Source of the DNA: Rhodothermia bacterium
GTDB taxonomy: Bacteria; Bacteroidota; Rhodothermia; Rhodothermales; UBA2364
DNA: 36,374 nt
Direction: 5' to 3'
NCBI GenBank assembly: GCA_017303715.1
Contig: JAFLBZ010000011.1
Location: 1-36,374 of the forward strand
Shown here piece after piece: positions 18,566 through 26,939 of this stretch. Every line of letters begins with the position of its first letter. Within the stretch, counting starts at the first letter, position 1. The notes beneath the pieces are model-generated. The model was not told the DNA's origin and made no database searches. It saw nothing but the letters and a program-made list of their open reading frames with translations. The translations under genes were made by a program, and so were the position numbers.

Positions 18566-19972
18566 TTAGAGCAAGACGGAATGCCCACGCTCCGGAATTT
18601 CCACATTTTGGAATCCATTTGCCATAAGCGACGCTTGGAGTAATTTTTGGCGCTCTACCTCACCATGCACCAAGAAGGTTTTCTGCAAGCGATCCCGATC
18701 TAAATTGCCCAAAAATGCCAACAGTTCTGGCTCATCGGCATGTGCTGAAAGCGACGAAAGGGTCACCACTTCCGCTTTACGGATGTAATCTTCCCCGAAA
18801 ATACGTACCACAGGCTCTTTGTTAATAAGACGGCGACCCAAGGTATGCTCGGCACAAAACCCGACCATGAGTACGGTGGTTTTGGGATTGCTAATGTTGT
18901 TGCGCAGGTGGTGCAAGATTCTTCCCGCCTCGCACATGCCAGAGGCCGAGATCACCACCATAGAACCGCGTTGTGTATTCAGTCCTTTGGATTGATCTAC
19001 CGATCGTACATAACGCAACTTCTCGAAACCGAATGGATTCTCATCTTCGCGAAGGTATTGCCGCGTCTCTTCGTCGTAGCACTCTGGATGAGACTGAAAG
19101 ACAGCGGTGGCACTTACAGCAAGAGGACTATCCACATACACCGGAATGCGTGGTAACTCGCCTTCGTTCCACAATTGGTCTAAAGCATATACCAATTCTT
19201 GGGTACGCCCTACGGCAAATGCCGGAATGAGGATTTTCCCACCTCGGCTGGCAGTATTCCGAATAATTTCTGCCAAAGCTTCTTTGGTCTCGGTTGTGGG
19301 AGCATGGGTTTGTCCGCCGTAAGTGGACTCCGTGATGATCCAGTCGCAATCCTCCATTGCTTTTGGGTCTTTAATAATCGGGCGACCTGGGCGACCAATA
19401 TCTCCCGTAAACCCTAAGCGTTTTTCACGCCCGCCTTCTTGCACCTTTACCACCATAGAAGCAGACCCAAGAATGTGTCCGGCGTCCCGATATTCCACCG
19501 AAACACCCGGAAGCGGCGAAAAAGGGGTATCATAGCCCACCGAGATGAATTTTTTGAGCAACTCTTCGGTATCGGCTTGTGTATAAAGGGGTACAATTTC
19601 TGGTCCTTGTGGCCCACGTCGGTTTTTGTTGCGCTTGTTTAGAAAAGCGGCATCAGATTCTTGGATGTAGGCAGAGTCCATGAGCATAATCGCACAGAGA
19701 TCGTAGGTGGCATGTGTGGCATAGACCCGCCCCCGAAAGCCTTCCTTCCAGAGCTTTGGCAGAAGCCCCGCATGGTCTATGTGTGCATGAGAAAGCAGCA
19801 CTACATCAATCTCGGAAGGCGTAAACAAAAAGGTTTGGTTAATGTGGTTGGCCTCTTCACGTCGGCCTTGGAAGAGACCACAGTCCATCAGGATATTATG
19901 GCCGCTCTCCAGTTGGAGCAAGTGCATCGAGCCTGTAACGGTTTGAGCGGCTCCACAAAAGGTAAGTTTCAT
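18566..19972 (-). CDS. MBL-fold RNA-processing nuclease with beta-CASP domain (CPSF/YSH1-like)
   Basis: A metallo-beta-lactamase-fold ribonuclease of the beta-CASP group, presumably acting on RNA. I place the start at 19972 (MKLTFCGAAQTVTGSMHLLQ), the canonical N-terminus; an upstream in-frame ATG at 20044 would add 24 unrelated residues. The metal-binding motif is LSHAHIDHAGLLPKL. Further metal ligands are in DAGHILGSASM, the beta-CASP domain spans about 190-380 with WIITESTYGG and ISASGMCEAGRILHHL, and the C-terminal part has SSLSAHADEPELL and LVHGEVERQ. About 468 residues, standard size for the bacterial 'MBL fold metallo-hydrolase' group. Bacterial members near this type are RNA exo- or endonucleases; the substrate is unknown. 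Confidence 0.9.
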   Translation of the reverse strand: MKLTFCGAAQTVTGSMHLLQLESGHNILMDCGLFQGRREEANHINQTFLFTPSEIDVVLLSHAHIDHAGLLPKLWKEGFRGRVYATHATYDLCAIMLMDSAYIQESDAAFLNKRNKNRRGPQGPEIVPLYTQADTEELLKKFISVGYDTPFSPLPGVSVEYRDAGHILGSASMVVKVQEGGREKRLGFTGDIGRPGRPIIKDPKAMEDCDWIITESTYGGQTHAPTTETKEALAEIIRNTASRGGKILIPAFAVGRTQELVYALDQLWNEGELPRIPVYVDSPLAVSATAVFQSHPECYDEETRQYLREDENPFGFEKLRYVRSVDQSKGLNTQRGSMVVISASGMCEAGRILHHLRNNISNPKTTVLMVGFCAEHTLGRRLINKEPVVRIFGEDYIRKAEVVTLSSLSAHADEPELLAFLGNLDRDRLQKTFLVHGEVERQKLLQASLMANGFQNVEIPERGHSVLL

Positions 19973-20077
19973 ATGCAATCTATATGATAAAACAAAATAA
20001 TCAAAACAAGATAGGCGTCTAAGAAGGTTTGAAGATAAACACATTATCCCAGAACTTCCGCATAACGATTAGGATAT

Positions 20078-21289
20078 TTATTGCTCCGCTATGGGCATAG
20101 TGAGGCGCATAGCGGGTACATGTCCCAACATTCTTCTTGAATACAAGTATCGCCCCCGCTCGTATGCACTAAAGTCCGAGTTTTCGGGGTTCATGCTGTT
20201 TATTTGGACACGCGATGACGAATGAATAAACCGACCGCCTCCGATCCACATGCCCACATGGATAACCCGTTCACGGCTGTTGGAGGTGGCTTTTTTGCCA
20301 AAGAACAAAAGATCCCCCGCTTGGAGTTTAGAGAAGTCCCCTTTGTCGTCCACCAGAACACCTTCACGCGCTTGTTGAGAGGCATCCCGCTGGAGCATCA
20401 GACCATTCATTTCATAGATGGTTTTCGTAAAGCCACTACAGTCCACCCCTTTTGTCGAGGTTCCACCCCAAAGATAAGGAACCCCCATTAACCGCTTTGC
20501 CGAAGCCACCAAAGAAGTTGTTGTGGCGCGGGTTTCCGCCTGCCACGTAGCATAGTTTGTCACCTCTGTATTATGGACGTATCCTTTTCGCCCATCGGGA
20601 TAGGTTACCCGAACATAACCTGCCTCCTCGCCCTCAAACCCCAAGACATTTCCAAAAGTAAGGTCGGAGACAGGCTCACTTTCGGTGTTCGGTTGCGCAA
20701 GCGCAAAGCCATAAGGACGGAGGTAAATCACTTTTGGCGTCAATTCATATGCTTTTTGGGCTTCTGATGTAATGCGATGTAAAGCACCTCCTTCCACCCA
20801 AGCCAGATAGCCATCCGGCGTTTGCACCCAATACCAATAATCTTGTGCCTTAAGCACCCGAACCACTTGTCCCAACAGGACTTGTGTTGCCATTTCGCCA
20901 GCATGTTCGGGCTGATAACGGAGGTTGATGACCGCATTATTCGCGATTGCCCATGTTTTTTCTCCCACACTGGCGTTGGGCAACAGTTGCAGACTATCGG
21001 TAATAGCAAAGTCGATCCCACTTAATTTTTGCAACAAAGCGGTTTTGGCGTTCGGAAGATTGGTTTCCCCTCTCAAAATCCATTGTTTGCCCTGCGCCAC
21101 AAGTTCCGTCTTAAAGTGTGCAACCCGCCCATCCGGCGCAAACGTTTGCTTGATGTCCGAAAGAGCCTCCAGAACAGCCATTGGAGGAGCAGGTAGAACC
21201 GGAGCAAGAGCAGGCTGGGGGCTGCGACAACCGGCCAACATTGCCATTAAACCCAATCCATACAAACGTATTCTGTGAGAGATAGTCAT
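20078..21289 (-). CDS. SH3b-NlpC/P60 lipoprotein, probable peptidoglycan endopeptidase
   Basis: A likely gamma-D-glutamyl-diaminopimelate-type endopeptidase for cell-wall turnover or recycling. The N-terminus MTISHRIRLYGLGLMAMLAGCRSPQP shows a lipobox LAGC, so the protein is probably a lipoprotein. Bacterial SH3-like segments occur at about 115-185 (INLRYQPEHAGEMATQVLLGQVVRVLKAQDYWYWV region) and about 190-250 (GYVRVTYPDGRKGYVHNTEV). The C-terminal NlpC/P60 domain at about 255-395 has the nucleophile Cys284 in KGVDCSGFTK, and the catalytic His in VIHVGMWIGGGRFIHSSSRV. The 403-residue length matches DUF-type SH3-NlpC/P60 proteins of the YkfC kind. Gene order: 256 bp upstream of it lies the divergent sigma factor gene. 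Confidence 0.9.
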   Translation of the reverse strand: MTISHRIRLYGLGLMAMLAGCRSPQPALAPVLPAPPMAVLEALSDIKQTFAPDGRVAHFKTELVAQGKQWILRGETNLPNAKTALLQKLSGIDFAITDSLQLLPNASVGEKTWAIANNAVINLRYQPEHAGEMATQVLLGQVVRVLKAQDYWYWVQTPDGYLAWVEGGALHRITSEAQKAYELTPKVIYLRPYGFALAQPNTESEPVSDLTFGNVLGFEGEEAGYVRVTYPDGRKGYVHNTEVTNYATWQAETRATTTSLVASAKRLMGVPYLWGGTSTKGVDCSGFTKTIYEMNGLMLQRDASQQAREGVLVDDKGDFSKLQAGDLLFFGKKATSNSRERVIHVGMWIGGGRFIHSSSRVQINSMNPENSDFSAYERGRYLYSRRMLGHVPAMRLTMPIAEQ

Positions 21290-21544
21290 TATAGTCTTGG
21301 TGTTTTATTGATTCCGCCCATTTTGTTTCCACTACAATTAAGTTTGAAAATAAGGAATTTATATAGGCGTGCATCAAATTTACTATTTTCCCGTTCATTG
21401 TTTTTGCCAAACCCTGTTGGTTATACGGCTTAGCAAGCCTATTTAGCCTTTTAGCGTGCAAAAAAAAGACCATACTATACGGGATCGGTTGTTTTTTTCT
21501 TAGATTCCCCTTATGAGCAACCCTCTCCCCCAGCACAGATACAC

Positions 21545-22171
21545 ATGACGGAGCAAAAACCCACAAGTCAATCCCCAACACCCTCGGCATCGAGCGTACA
21601 GGATCGTACGTGGGTAGCACAAGCCCTTGCCGGAAACGAAGCAGCCTTCCAGCGGCTCATGACCAAATACCGAGAGCCTATTTGGCACCATATCCGAAAA
21701 ATGATCCGCAATGAAGAAGAAGTGGACGATTTGGTGCAGGAGTCTTTTATCAAAGCGTTTTCCTCCTTAGGTTCATACGCCACACAGTATGCCTTTTCCA
21801 CTTGGTTGTATAAAATTGCCACCAACCACACCATAGACTACCTCCGAAAGCGCCGCTTGAAGACCATCTCGATAGACAAGCCCGTCCAAACCAAGGATGG
21901 CGAGATGGAATTGGAAATTCCAGATGTTGAATATCGGCCAGACCGCCACATTGTGGAAGACCAACGAAACCGCATTATCGGAGAAGCCATTGCAAAATTA
22001 CCCGAAAAATACCATAGGGTTATTGTGATGCGTCATCAACAAGAAATGAGTTACGAAGACATCGCAGACCAATTGGGCTTGCCGCTTGGAACCGTAAAAG
22101 CGCATATTTTTCGTGCACGGGAAATGCTGTATCGTTTTCTCAAAGACAATCGTGCTTCTTTAGATTTCTAA
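21545..22171 (+). CDS. ECF RNA polymerase sigma factor (sigma-70 family)
   Basis: An alternative sigma factor that directs RNA polymerase to a stress or envelope regulon. Region 2 at about 32-100 has RNEEEVDDLVQESFIKAFSS and FSTWLYKIATNHTIDYLRKRR. Region 4 at about 145-200 has LPEKYHRVIVMRHQQEMSYEDIADQLGLPLGTVKAHIFRAREML, a helix-turn-helix. The N-terminal 30 residues are Ser/Thr/Pro/Gln-rich. At 208 residues it is normal for ECF sigmas. No anti-sigma factor with a ZAS domain follows; instead a small membrane protein gene starts 24 bp downstream. The target promoters are not known from the sequence. Confidence 0.93.
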   Translation: MTEQKPTSQSPTPSASSVQDRTWVAQALAGNEAAFQRLMTKYREPIWHHIRKMIRNEEEVDDLVQESFIKAFSSLGSYATQYAFSTWLYKIATNHTIDYLRKRRLKTISIDKPVQTKDGEMELEIPDVEYRPDRHIVEDQRNRIIGEAIAKLPEKYHRVIVMRHQQEMSYEDIADQLGLPLGTVKAHIFRAREMLYRFLKDNRASLDF

Positions 22172-22195
22172 ATAAACCTCAAAACAAACCCTACA

Positions 22196-22621
22196 ATGGT
22201 TGATATTCCTGCTACCTCCAAACCTGCCAGTTCTCTCGGCAAAAAAATAAAACGCTACCTGATCATCACCGCAATATTAGCAGTGGTTATCTTTGGTAGC
22301 ATTTTCGCCATTGCCACATTTGGTTATTATAGCGATGGCTTCCGTGTAGGCAATGTTATTAAGATGAGCCACAAAGGGTTTGCCTTTAAGACATGGGAGG
22401 GTCAGTTAGACCAAGGGTACATTACCCAAGAACCGGGTGGTATAAATACAAGAATATGGAATTTTTCGGTGCATAACAAAGACGAAAACGTGCGCCGTTT
22501 AATCGAAAAAGCCATCACCGAAAACAAAAAAGTTAAGTTGTACTACAAGGAAAAGTTTATGGACGTTTTCTTCCTTGGCGAAACCCGCTATTTTGTTTAT
22601 TCCGTTCAAGAAGTCCGATAA
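22196..22621 (+). CDS. Small single-span membrane protein, family often mislabelled '6-phosphogluconate dehydrogenase'
   Basis: A 141-residue protein with one N-terminal membrane span at about 24-45 (YLIITAILAVVIFGSIFAIA) after a basic K/R segment, and a soluble remainder with FRVGNVIKMSHKGFAFKTWEGQL. From memory, this type occurs across Bacteroidota, often carrying an unsupported 6-phosphogluconate dehydrogenase name; it shows no nucleotide-binding motif and is far too short for that enzyme. I infer a periplasmic domain on a single anchor. The gene starts 24 bp after the sigma factor stop, so the two are probably one operon. This raises the possibility that it works with or downstream of the sigma factor, but it has no anti-sigma motif that I can see. 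Confidence 0.75.
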   Translation: MVDIPATSKPASSLGKKIKRYLIITAILAVVIFGSIFAIATFGYYSDGFRVGNVIKMSHKGFAFKTWEGQLDQGYITQEPGGINTRIWNFSVHNKDENVRRLIEKAITENKKVKLYYKEKFMDVFFLGETRYFVYSVQEVR

Positions 22622-22695
22622 AACGAATTTTGAAAAACAGCTTATGCGTTTAACGTATTTGTCTTTACCTCAGTAATTCCGATATATCGCATGAA

Positions 22696-24762
22696 TTAGC
22701 GGATGAGCGTAATGCGTTTCGCATAATTCGTCGGCGTATTTGGGCTTTGGAGGCGCACCCAATAATGCCCTGCGGCTACATTCTGGAGCGAAAGAGAGAG
22801 GTCTATGGTCTGCTGTGCCTCCACAAATCCACGAAACAAGGTCTTGACCTCTTGGCCCCAAATGTTAAACAAGGTAAGACGCACCTCGCCCGAAGTTGCG
22901 GCTTTAAACCGGAGTCTCGCTTCGTTGGTAGTGGGGTTTGGAAAAACCTGAAACAAGTCCTCTGTGAATGGCTTAAAGGGTGTCTCCAAGACCGTCGCCG
23001 TAATAGGGGAAGCCAAATAAGGCTGTAAAAGATCCATCTTCCACTGGTGTACCGAGACCCAATCATCTTTGAGAATACCACCTGTATCACCGGAGTTTGG
23101 GTTCCACGTCCAATACGTCCATGATTGTGTTCCGCCCATATAGGCCAAAACGGCTTTTATCCATTGCAGCGCTTTACCACCATAGGCATTCTCTTCTTTA
23201 ATGCCAAACTCCCCAAGCAGGATGGGGGCGCGGTTTTCTTTAAACAAAAAGCCCCAGCGCTGATCCCAAATTGCAGCCATGTTTTGCGGGAAAGTGGCTT
23301 CATTGAACCATGTTTGCACATAAACTTCCGGGCCGTAATCGTGAGGAGAATACACCAATTTTGCGGGATTGACGTTGAGCGGGTAATTTTTTGCGCCTTC
23401 CAAATTGCCGCCCCACCAGTAGGATCCGTTATAGTTTTGAACGCCCTCAACAATAATTAAGACATCGGGATGAACCGCCAAGATGGCCGTTGCTGCTCGC
23501 TCTGCGGCCTTATTCCAATCGGTTGCCGCATTACTATTCCCCCATGTGGCGCTTCCGTGCGGCTCGTTGTCTAAGTCGAAGCCAATAACGGTACTGTTGT
23601 TTCGATAACGATTGGCCAGCGTTACCCAGTCGGCAATCCATTGTGCCTCCGAGAAATCCGAGAGGTACCACAAGTCTTCATTTAGAAAGTTATCGGCTTT
23701 TCGGGAGTGGTTGTCCAAGATCACTTTTAGGCCCTGTTTTCCGGCTTCTTCTATGATCAGGTCTAATATTTGAAGCGGCGTTTTACCCTGCAAGGGTGCG
23801 TTCATCGGTGATGTCCCATCGTAGGCATCTACACCAGAGAAGGTAATACCACTGGCGGTTGCCCCCGACTTTAAGATGTGGTTTCCCCAAGGTAAGCGCA
23901 ATGAATTGAAGCCCAAGAATTTAATTTGCTTGAGCATACTCCTGTAGTCTCGCGACCACAAGCCATGCGGCGAAGCATTACTTGTCTCGAATCCAAACCA
24001 GTTGATCCCCGTCAGACGAATAGCTTGGTTGTTGGCATCTATCAAGTTGCTGCCGGATACGCTCAAAAAGCCCGTTGCCGTGAGGGGTGGATTTACGGAT
24101 GTATTGCGTACCGTTACGCTCACCTCGGCTGCATTCACTATGCCGGAAGTGGTTCTCAGGCTCGCTGTTAGGGTAAAAACCCCGTCAGCTAACAGTGTGG
24201 TGTTCCACTGTACTTCGTAAGGCGCAACCGTATCTTCGGCTCCGATGGCGGCGTTGTTGGCAAAAAAGGTAACGCCTTGTGCATTTTCTCCGGTGATACT
24301 TGCCGAGAGCGTGACCGTTCCAGAGACGATGGCTCCATTTGTGGGCGCGGTGATCTGGATGGTGGGTGTAGCGGATTGCACGCCGTTAAACGTACAACTT
24401 GCGCCATTAAAAGTACATGCGGTGGGATCGGGACGGGATCCGGTGTAACTGACCTGAAAGCCTACTAAAGTACTACTGCCCGCATTGATTTGGCTGTTCC
24501 ATCCGGCGTCGCGCACCGTAAAGCGGTTTCCGGCCTGCGCCCACTGACCATTCCATAAATTGACCATCGCACCCGCAAGATCAAAACCCAAGACCCAGCC
24601 TTGGATGGCCGTACTCCCATTGTTTTGGATTACAATCTCGGCAGTGTAACCGCTTCCCCAATCGTTGGTGACACGATATTGAAAGGCAATTTGCGCTTGT
24701 GTGGCTACAGGAAGCAAGAATTGAAGCAACAAGAATAAGAAACCAGTAAAATAACACTTCAT
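22696..24762 (-). CDS. Secreted GH5 cellulase with CBM2, Ig-like and T9SS sorting domains
   Basis: A likely endo-beta-1,4-glucanase exported by the type IX system. Signal peptide: MKCYFTGFLFLLLQFLLPVA, cleaved near TQAQ. Next is a CBM2-type cellulose-binding module at about 24-125 (NDWGSGYTAEIVIQNNGS and GWVLGFDLAGAMVNLWNGQW with exposed Trp, then GFQVSYTG). A bacterial Ig-like domain follows at about 132-222 (IQITAPTNGAIVSGTVTLSA). The GH5 TIM barrel at about 230-590 has the acid/base Glu400 in DLDNEPHG and the nucleophile Glu518 in LLGEFGI. The C-terminal T9SS type A domain at about 605-688 has FQVFPNPTTNEARLRF and ends with KRITLIR. At 688 residues it is full length. It stands alone between convergent and divergent neighbours, with no other cellulase gene nearby. 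Confidence 0.94.
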   Translation of the reverse strand: MKCYFTGFLFLLLQFLLPVATQAQIAFQYRVTNDWGSGYTAEIVIQNNGSTAIQGWVLGFDLAGAMVNLWNGQWAQAGNRFTVRDAGWNSQINAGSSTLVGFQVSYTGSRPDPTACTFNGASCTFNGVQSATPTIQITAPTNGAIVSGTVTLSASITGENAQGVTFFANNAAIGAEDTVAPYEVQWNTTLLADGVFTLTASLRTTSGIVNAAEVSVTVRNTSVNPPLTATGFLSVSGSNLIDANNQAIRLTGINWFGFETSNASPHGLWSRDYRSMLKQIKFLGFNSLRLPWGNHILKSGATASGITFSGVDAYDGTSPMNAPLQGKTPLQILDLIIEEAGKQGLKVILDNHSRKADNFLNEDLWYLSDFSEAQWIADWVTLANRYRNNSTVIGFDLDNEPHGSATWGNSNAATDWNKAAERAATAILAVHPDVLIIVEGVQNYNGSYWWGGNLEGAKNYPLNVNPAKLVYSPHDYGPEVYVQTWFNEATFPQNMAAIWDQRWGFLFKENRAPILLGEFGIKEENAYGGKALQWIKAVLAYMGGTQSWTYWTWNPNSGDTGGILKDDWVSVHQWKMDLLQPYLASPITATVLETPFKPFTEDLFQVFPNPTTNEARLRFKAATSGEVRLTLFNIWGQEVKTLFRGFVEAQQTIDLSLSLQNVAAGHYWVRLQSPNTPTNYAKRITLIR

Positions 24763-24995
24763 GGTTATGGAGGGAAAAGAGGAAAAAAACAGAACAAAGG
24801 AGAGGCTCAGAACGGGAAAGCATTATAGGCGAAAGCCGAACAGAAAACAAGAAATAAGCGGCAAAAAAAAGCAGATAAAGTCCCTTGATGCGGACTTGTT
24901 TTGAAGCCGGAACATGGCGTCCGGCATAGGGTTGGATGGTTTTTCTTCCGAAAACGCGCCAAAATTCGGAAGTCGCCTTGTTTTTCGATAAAGAT

Positions 24996-26222
24996 ATGCC
25001 GCGCAAAGAATTATTCCTGTTATTGACCCTCTCTACGGTCAACCTGATGCACATTGTGGACTTTATGATTATGATGCCATTGGGCGATCAACTGATGCAT
25101 CATTTTGCTGTTGGGCCACAGGCGTTTAGCATGTTGGTGAGTGCTTATACCCTCAGCGCCTTTGTTTCGGGCTTGTTGGGTACACTTTGGTTGGATCATT
25201 TTGACCGAAAAACGGCATTGCTTATCCTGTATGTCGGGTTTTTGTTTGGGACGTTGGCCTGCGCCTTTGCACCTACCTATGGCTTGTTACTGGCAGCGCG
25301 TGTATTGACCGGCGCTTTTGGGGGGATTATCGCGTCCTTGGTTTTGGCCATTGTGGGGGATGTTATCCCAGAGGAGCGACGTGGCCATGCGATGGGCGTA
25401 ATCACCGCATCGTTTTCGTTGGCGTCTATTGCTGGCGTCCCATTGGGATTGCTGTTGGCCGCTTCCTATTCATGGCACGCACCTTTCTGGATGTTAGGTT
25501 TGCTGGGTTTACCGCTTTTCTTCTTTCTGTATGTACAAATACCGCCCATGTCGGGGCATCTTCATATTGCTCGGATGCACCGTCAACCACTGGCTGGCTT
25601 TTCGAGCGCTTGGGCGAATCCGCGCCAACGCCTAGGATTGATGTTCATGTTTACCATGAGTGTGGCACATTTTATGGTGGTTCCCTTTATTGCCCCCACC
25701 ATGATTGCAAATGTAGGGCTATCGCAGCAAGAGATCAGCTATATTTATGTGGTCGGTGGTATTGCAAGTGTGCTTACAGGGCCTTGGATTGGTAAAATGG
25801 CAGATCGGTTTGGTAAAGGTCGCGTCTTTACCATTTTCATTTTCTTGTCTATTCTCCCCATGATAGTCATCACCAATATGGGCAAGACACCTTTGTTATG
25901 GGTTTTGATAATGGCTGCTTTCTTCTTCATTATTTCGGGTGGCCGTTACATTCCGGCACAGGCGACGGTTACGGGCTTGGTTGCACAACACGAGCGGGGT
26001 CGGTTTATGAGTTTACTTTCGGCAGTCCAAAATTTGGCTACAGCCTCGGCAACCTTACTCTCGGGCGCAATCATTACACGCCATTCAGATGGCTACTTGG
26101 CCAATTACCCGACCGTTGGGGTGCTTTCTACGGTTTTTTTGGTGGTGACGTACCTAATTTATGTTCGTCTTGGACGGGCACAAACGACAAAGACCACCAA
26201 GGTACAAGCCGCTGTCGTATAA
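24996..26222 (+). CDS. Major facilitator superfamily transporter
   Basis: A 12-span-type drug/sugar efflux-like MFS permease in the inner membrane. I choose the Met at 24996 (MPRKELFLLLTLSTVNLMHI) because it places the first span right after a short basic head; an upstream frame start at 24936 adds 20 polar residues. Hydrophobic segments recur through 408 residues. The loop between spans 2 and 3 (LDHFDRKTALLILY) and its counterpart in the second half (GKMADRFGKGRVFTIF) match the MFS G-X-X-X-D-R/K-X-G/R-R/K motif. The substrate cannot be read from the sequence. It ends 2 bp before the stop of the convergent gene at 26225. Confidence 0.88.
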   Translation: MPRKELFLLLTLSTVNLMHIVDFMIMMPLGDQLMHHFAVGPQAFSMLVSAYTLSAFVSGLLGTLWLDHFDRKTALLILYVGFLFGTLACAFAPTYGLLLAARVLTGAFGGIIASLVLAIVGDVIPEERRGHAMGVITASFSLASIAGVPLGLLLAASYSWHAPFWMLGLLGLPLFFFLYVQIPPMSGHLHIARMHRQPLAGFSSAWANPRQRLGLMFMFTMSVAHFMVVPFIAPTMIANVGLSQQEISYIYVVGGIASVLTGPWIGKMADRFGKGRVFTIFIFLSILPMIVITNMGKTPLLWVLIMAAFFFIISGGRYIPAQATVTGLVAQHERGRFMSLLSAVQNLATASATLLSGAIITRHSDGYLANYPTVGVLSTVFLVVTYLIYVRLGRAQTTKTTKVQAAVV

Positions 26223-26224
26223 TA

Positions 26225-26569
26225 TCACCAATAAGACCAACTGTGGATTTTTGAATGGTATCGTAAATACGGTGGATCAAAGCCTTTGACAAAGGTTAAG
26301 GAAAAGTGTTTTTCGGATATTTTGCGGTATTCTGGATAGAGGGCTTCGTAGGGCTTTATCGGGTTTAGTGTGGCCAGTAATGCCCAATTATCTTCCTCTG
26401 GCAAGGCGAGAAGTTGTCGTTGCCAATTTTGCGGATTACGTGCAAAGGTGTTACCGTCACGTATTTCTTGATAAAACCAAATTTCTATCGAGAGATGTTG
26501 CCCTATCCAAACCAAGCAAATCGGGAGGAGGAGTGACAGAAGAACCAGAAATATCTGTTTTTTATACAT
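26225..26569 (-). CDS. Small membrane-anchored protein of unknown function
   Basis: I do not recognise a family. The product is about 114 residues from the Met at 26569 (MYKKQIFLVLLSLLLPICLV); an upstream start at 26593 would add 8 residues. One hydrophobic segment at about 5-25 anchors or exports it. The rest is soluble, rich in aromatics and Asn/Pro, and ends LRYHSKIHSWSYW. It is convergent with the MFS gene with a 2-bp gap and has no terminator between. Coding status is supported by the signal-like N-terminus and a clean frame, but it is short and could be lineage-specific. Confidence 0.6.
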   Translation of the reverse strand: MYKKQIFLVLLSLLLPICLVWIGQHLSIEIWFYQEIRDGNTFARNPQNWQRQLLALPEEDNWALLATLNPIKPYEALYPEYRKISEKHFSLTFVKGFDPPYLRYHSKIHSWSYW

Positions 26570-26877
26570 GCCTAATTTCGGATTGATGTGCATAGGTAAA
26601 CGTGCGTAATGGGTTAATCAAGTCGTGACTATGACAGGTGTTAGCTTTTATACACGCCTTTGATGTAGAAAATCTCTTGTTGGCGCAACGGAAAGAAAAT
26701 CAAACCAATTTCAAAATATCAAATCTTTTAATAACAATGATTTAATGCCACCTCCACCCTTAAGGACGGCGTTAATACGGCGTTCATCAGCGCTTTTGCG
26801 TGCTTGAAGTCTCCGGCCTGACCTACATATTTTTGTGTACTTGAGGTCTTCTCCCTAACGGACGGTGTTAATGCCGT
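26570..26877. other. Intergenic region with one copy of a 25-bp dispersed repeat and internal short repeats
   Basis: About 310 bp without a recognisable gene. It contains one copy of a 25-bp sequence that recurs at 35309-35333 (see repeat entries). It also has two copies of GGACGGYGTTAAT, at 26764-26776 and 26860-26872. No tRNA or long ORF is visible. The right end leads into the terminator of the TonB-receptor gene. Confidence 0.5.
26599..26623. repeat. Dispersed 25-bp repeat, copy 1
   Basis: The 25-bp sequence beginning AACGTGCGTAATGGGTTAAT is found again at 35309-35333 with one mismatch (A versus G at position 10). Both copies are intergenic, in the same orientation, and about 8.7 kb apart. 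In both cases the element lies close to the start of a gene-poor stretch. Confidence 0.75.
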
Positions 26878-26882
26878 ACAAA

Positions 26883-26917
26883 AAACGGGTACACTGCATC
26901 AGCCAATGTACCCGTTT
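26883..26917 (-). terminator. Intrinsic terminator of the TonB-dependent receptor gene
   Basis: A perfect 11-bp stem, AAACGGGTACA (26883-26893) with TGTACCCGTTT (26907-26917), around a 13-nt loop. On the minus strand it is followed by a T-run, which suits the gene ending at 26940. Confidence 0.9.
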
Positions 26918-26939
26918 GCTTTTGATAAATCCGTTCGGA

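Noticed and set aside
26764-26872. Possible tandem duplication suggested by two GGACGGYGTTAAT copies and by similar CTTGARGTCT segments
   Set aside because: The spacing of the two similar pairs differs (96 versus 37 bp), so they do not form one repeat unit; I report only the short matches.
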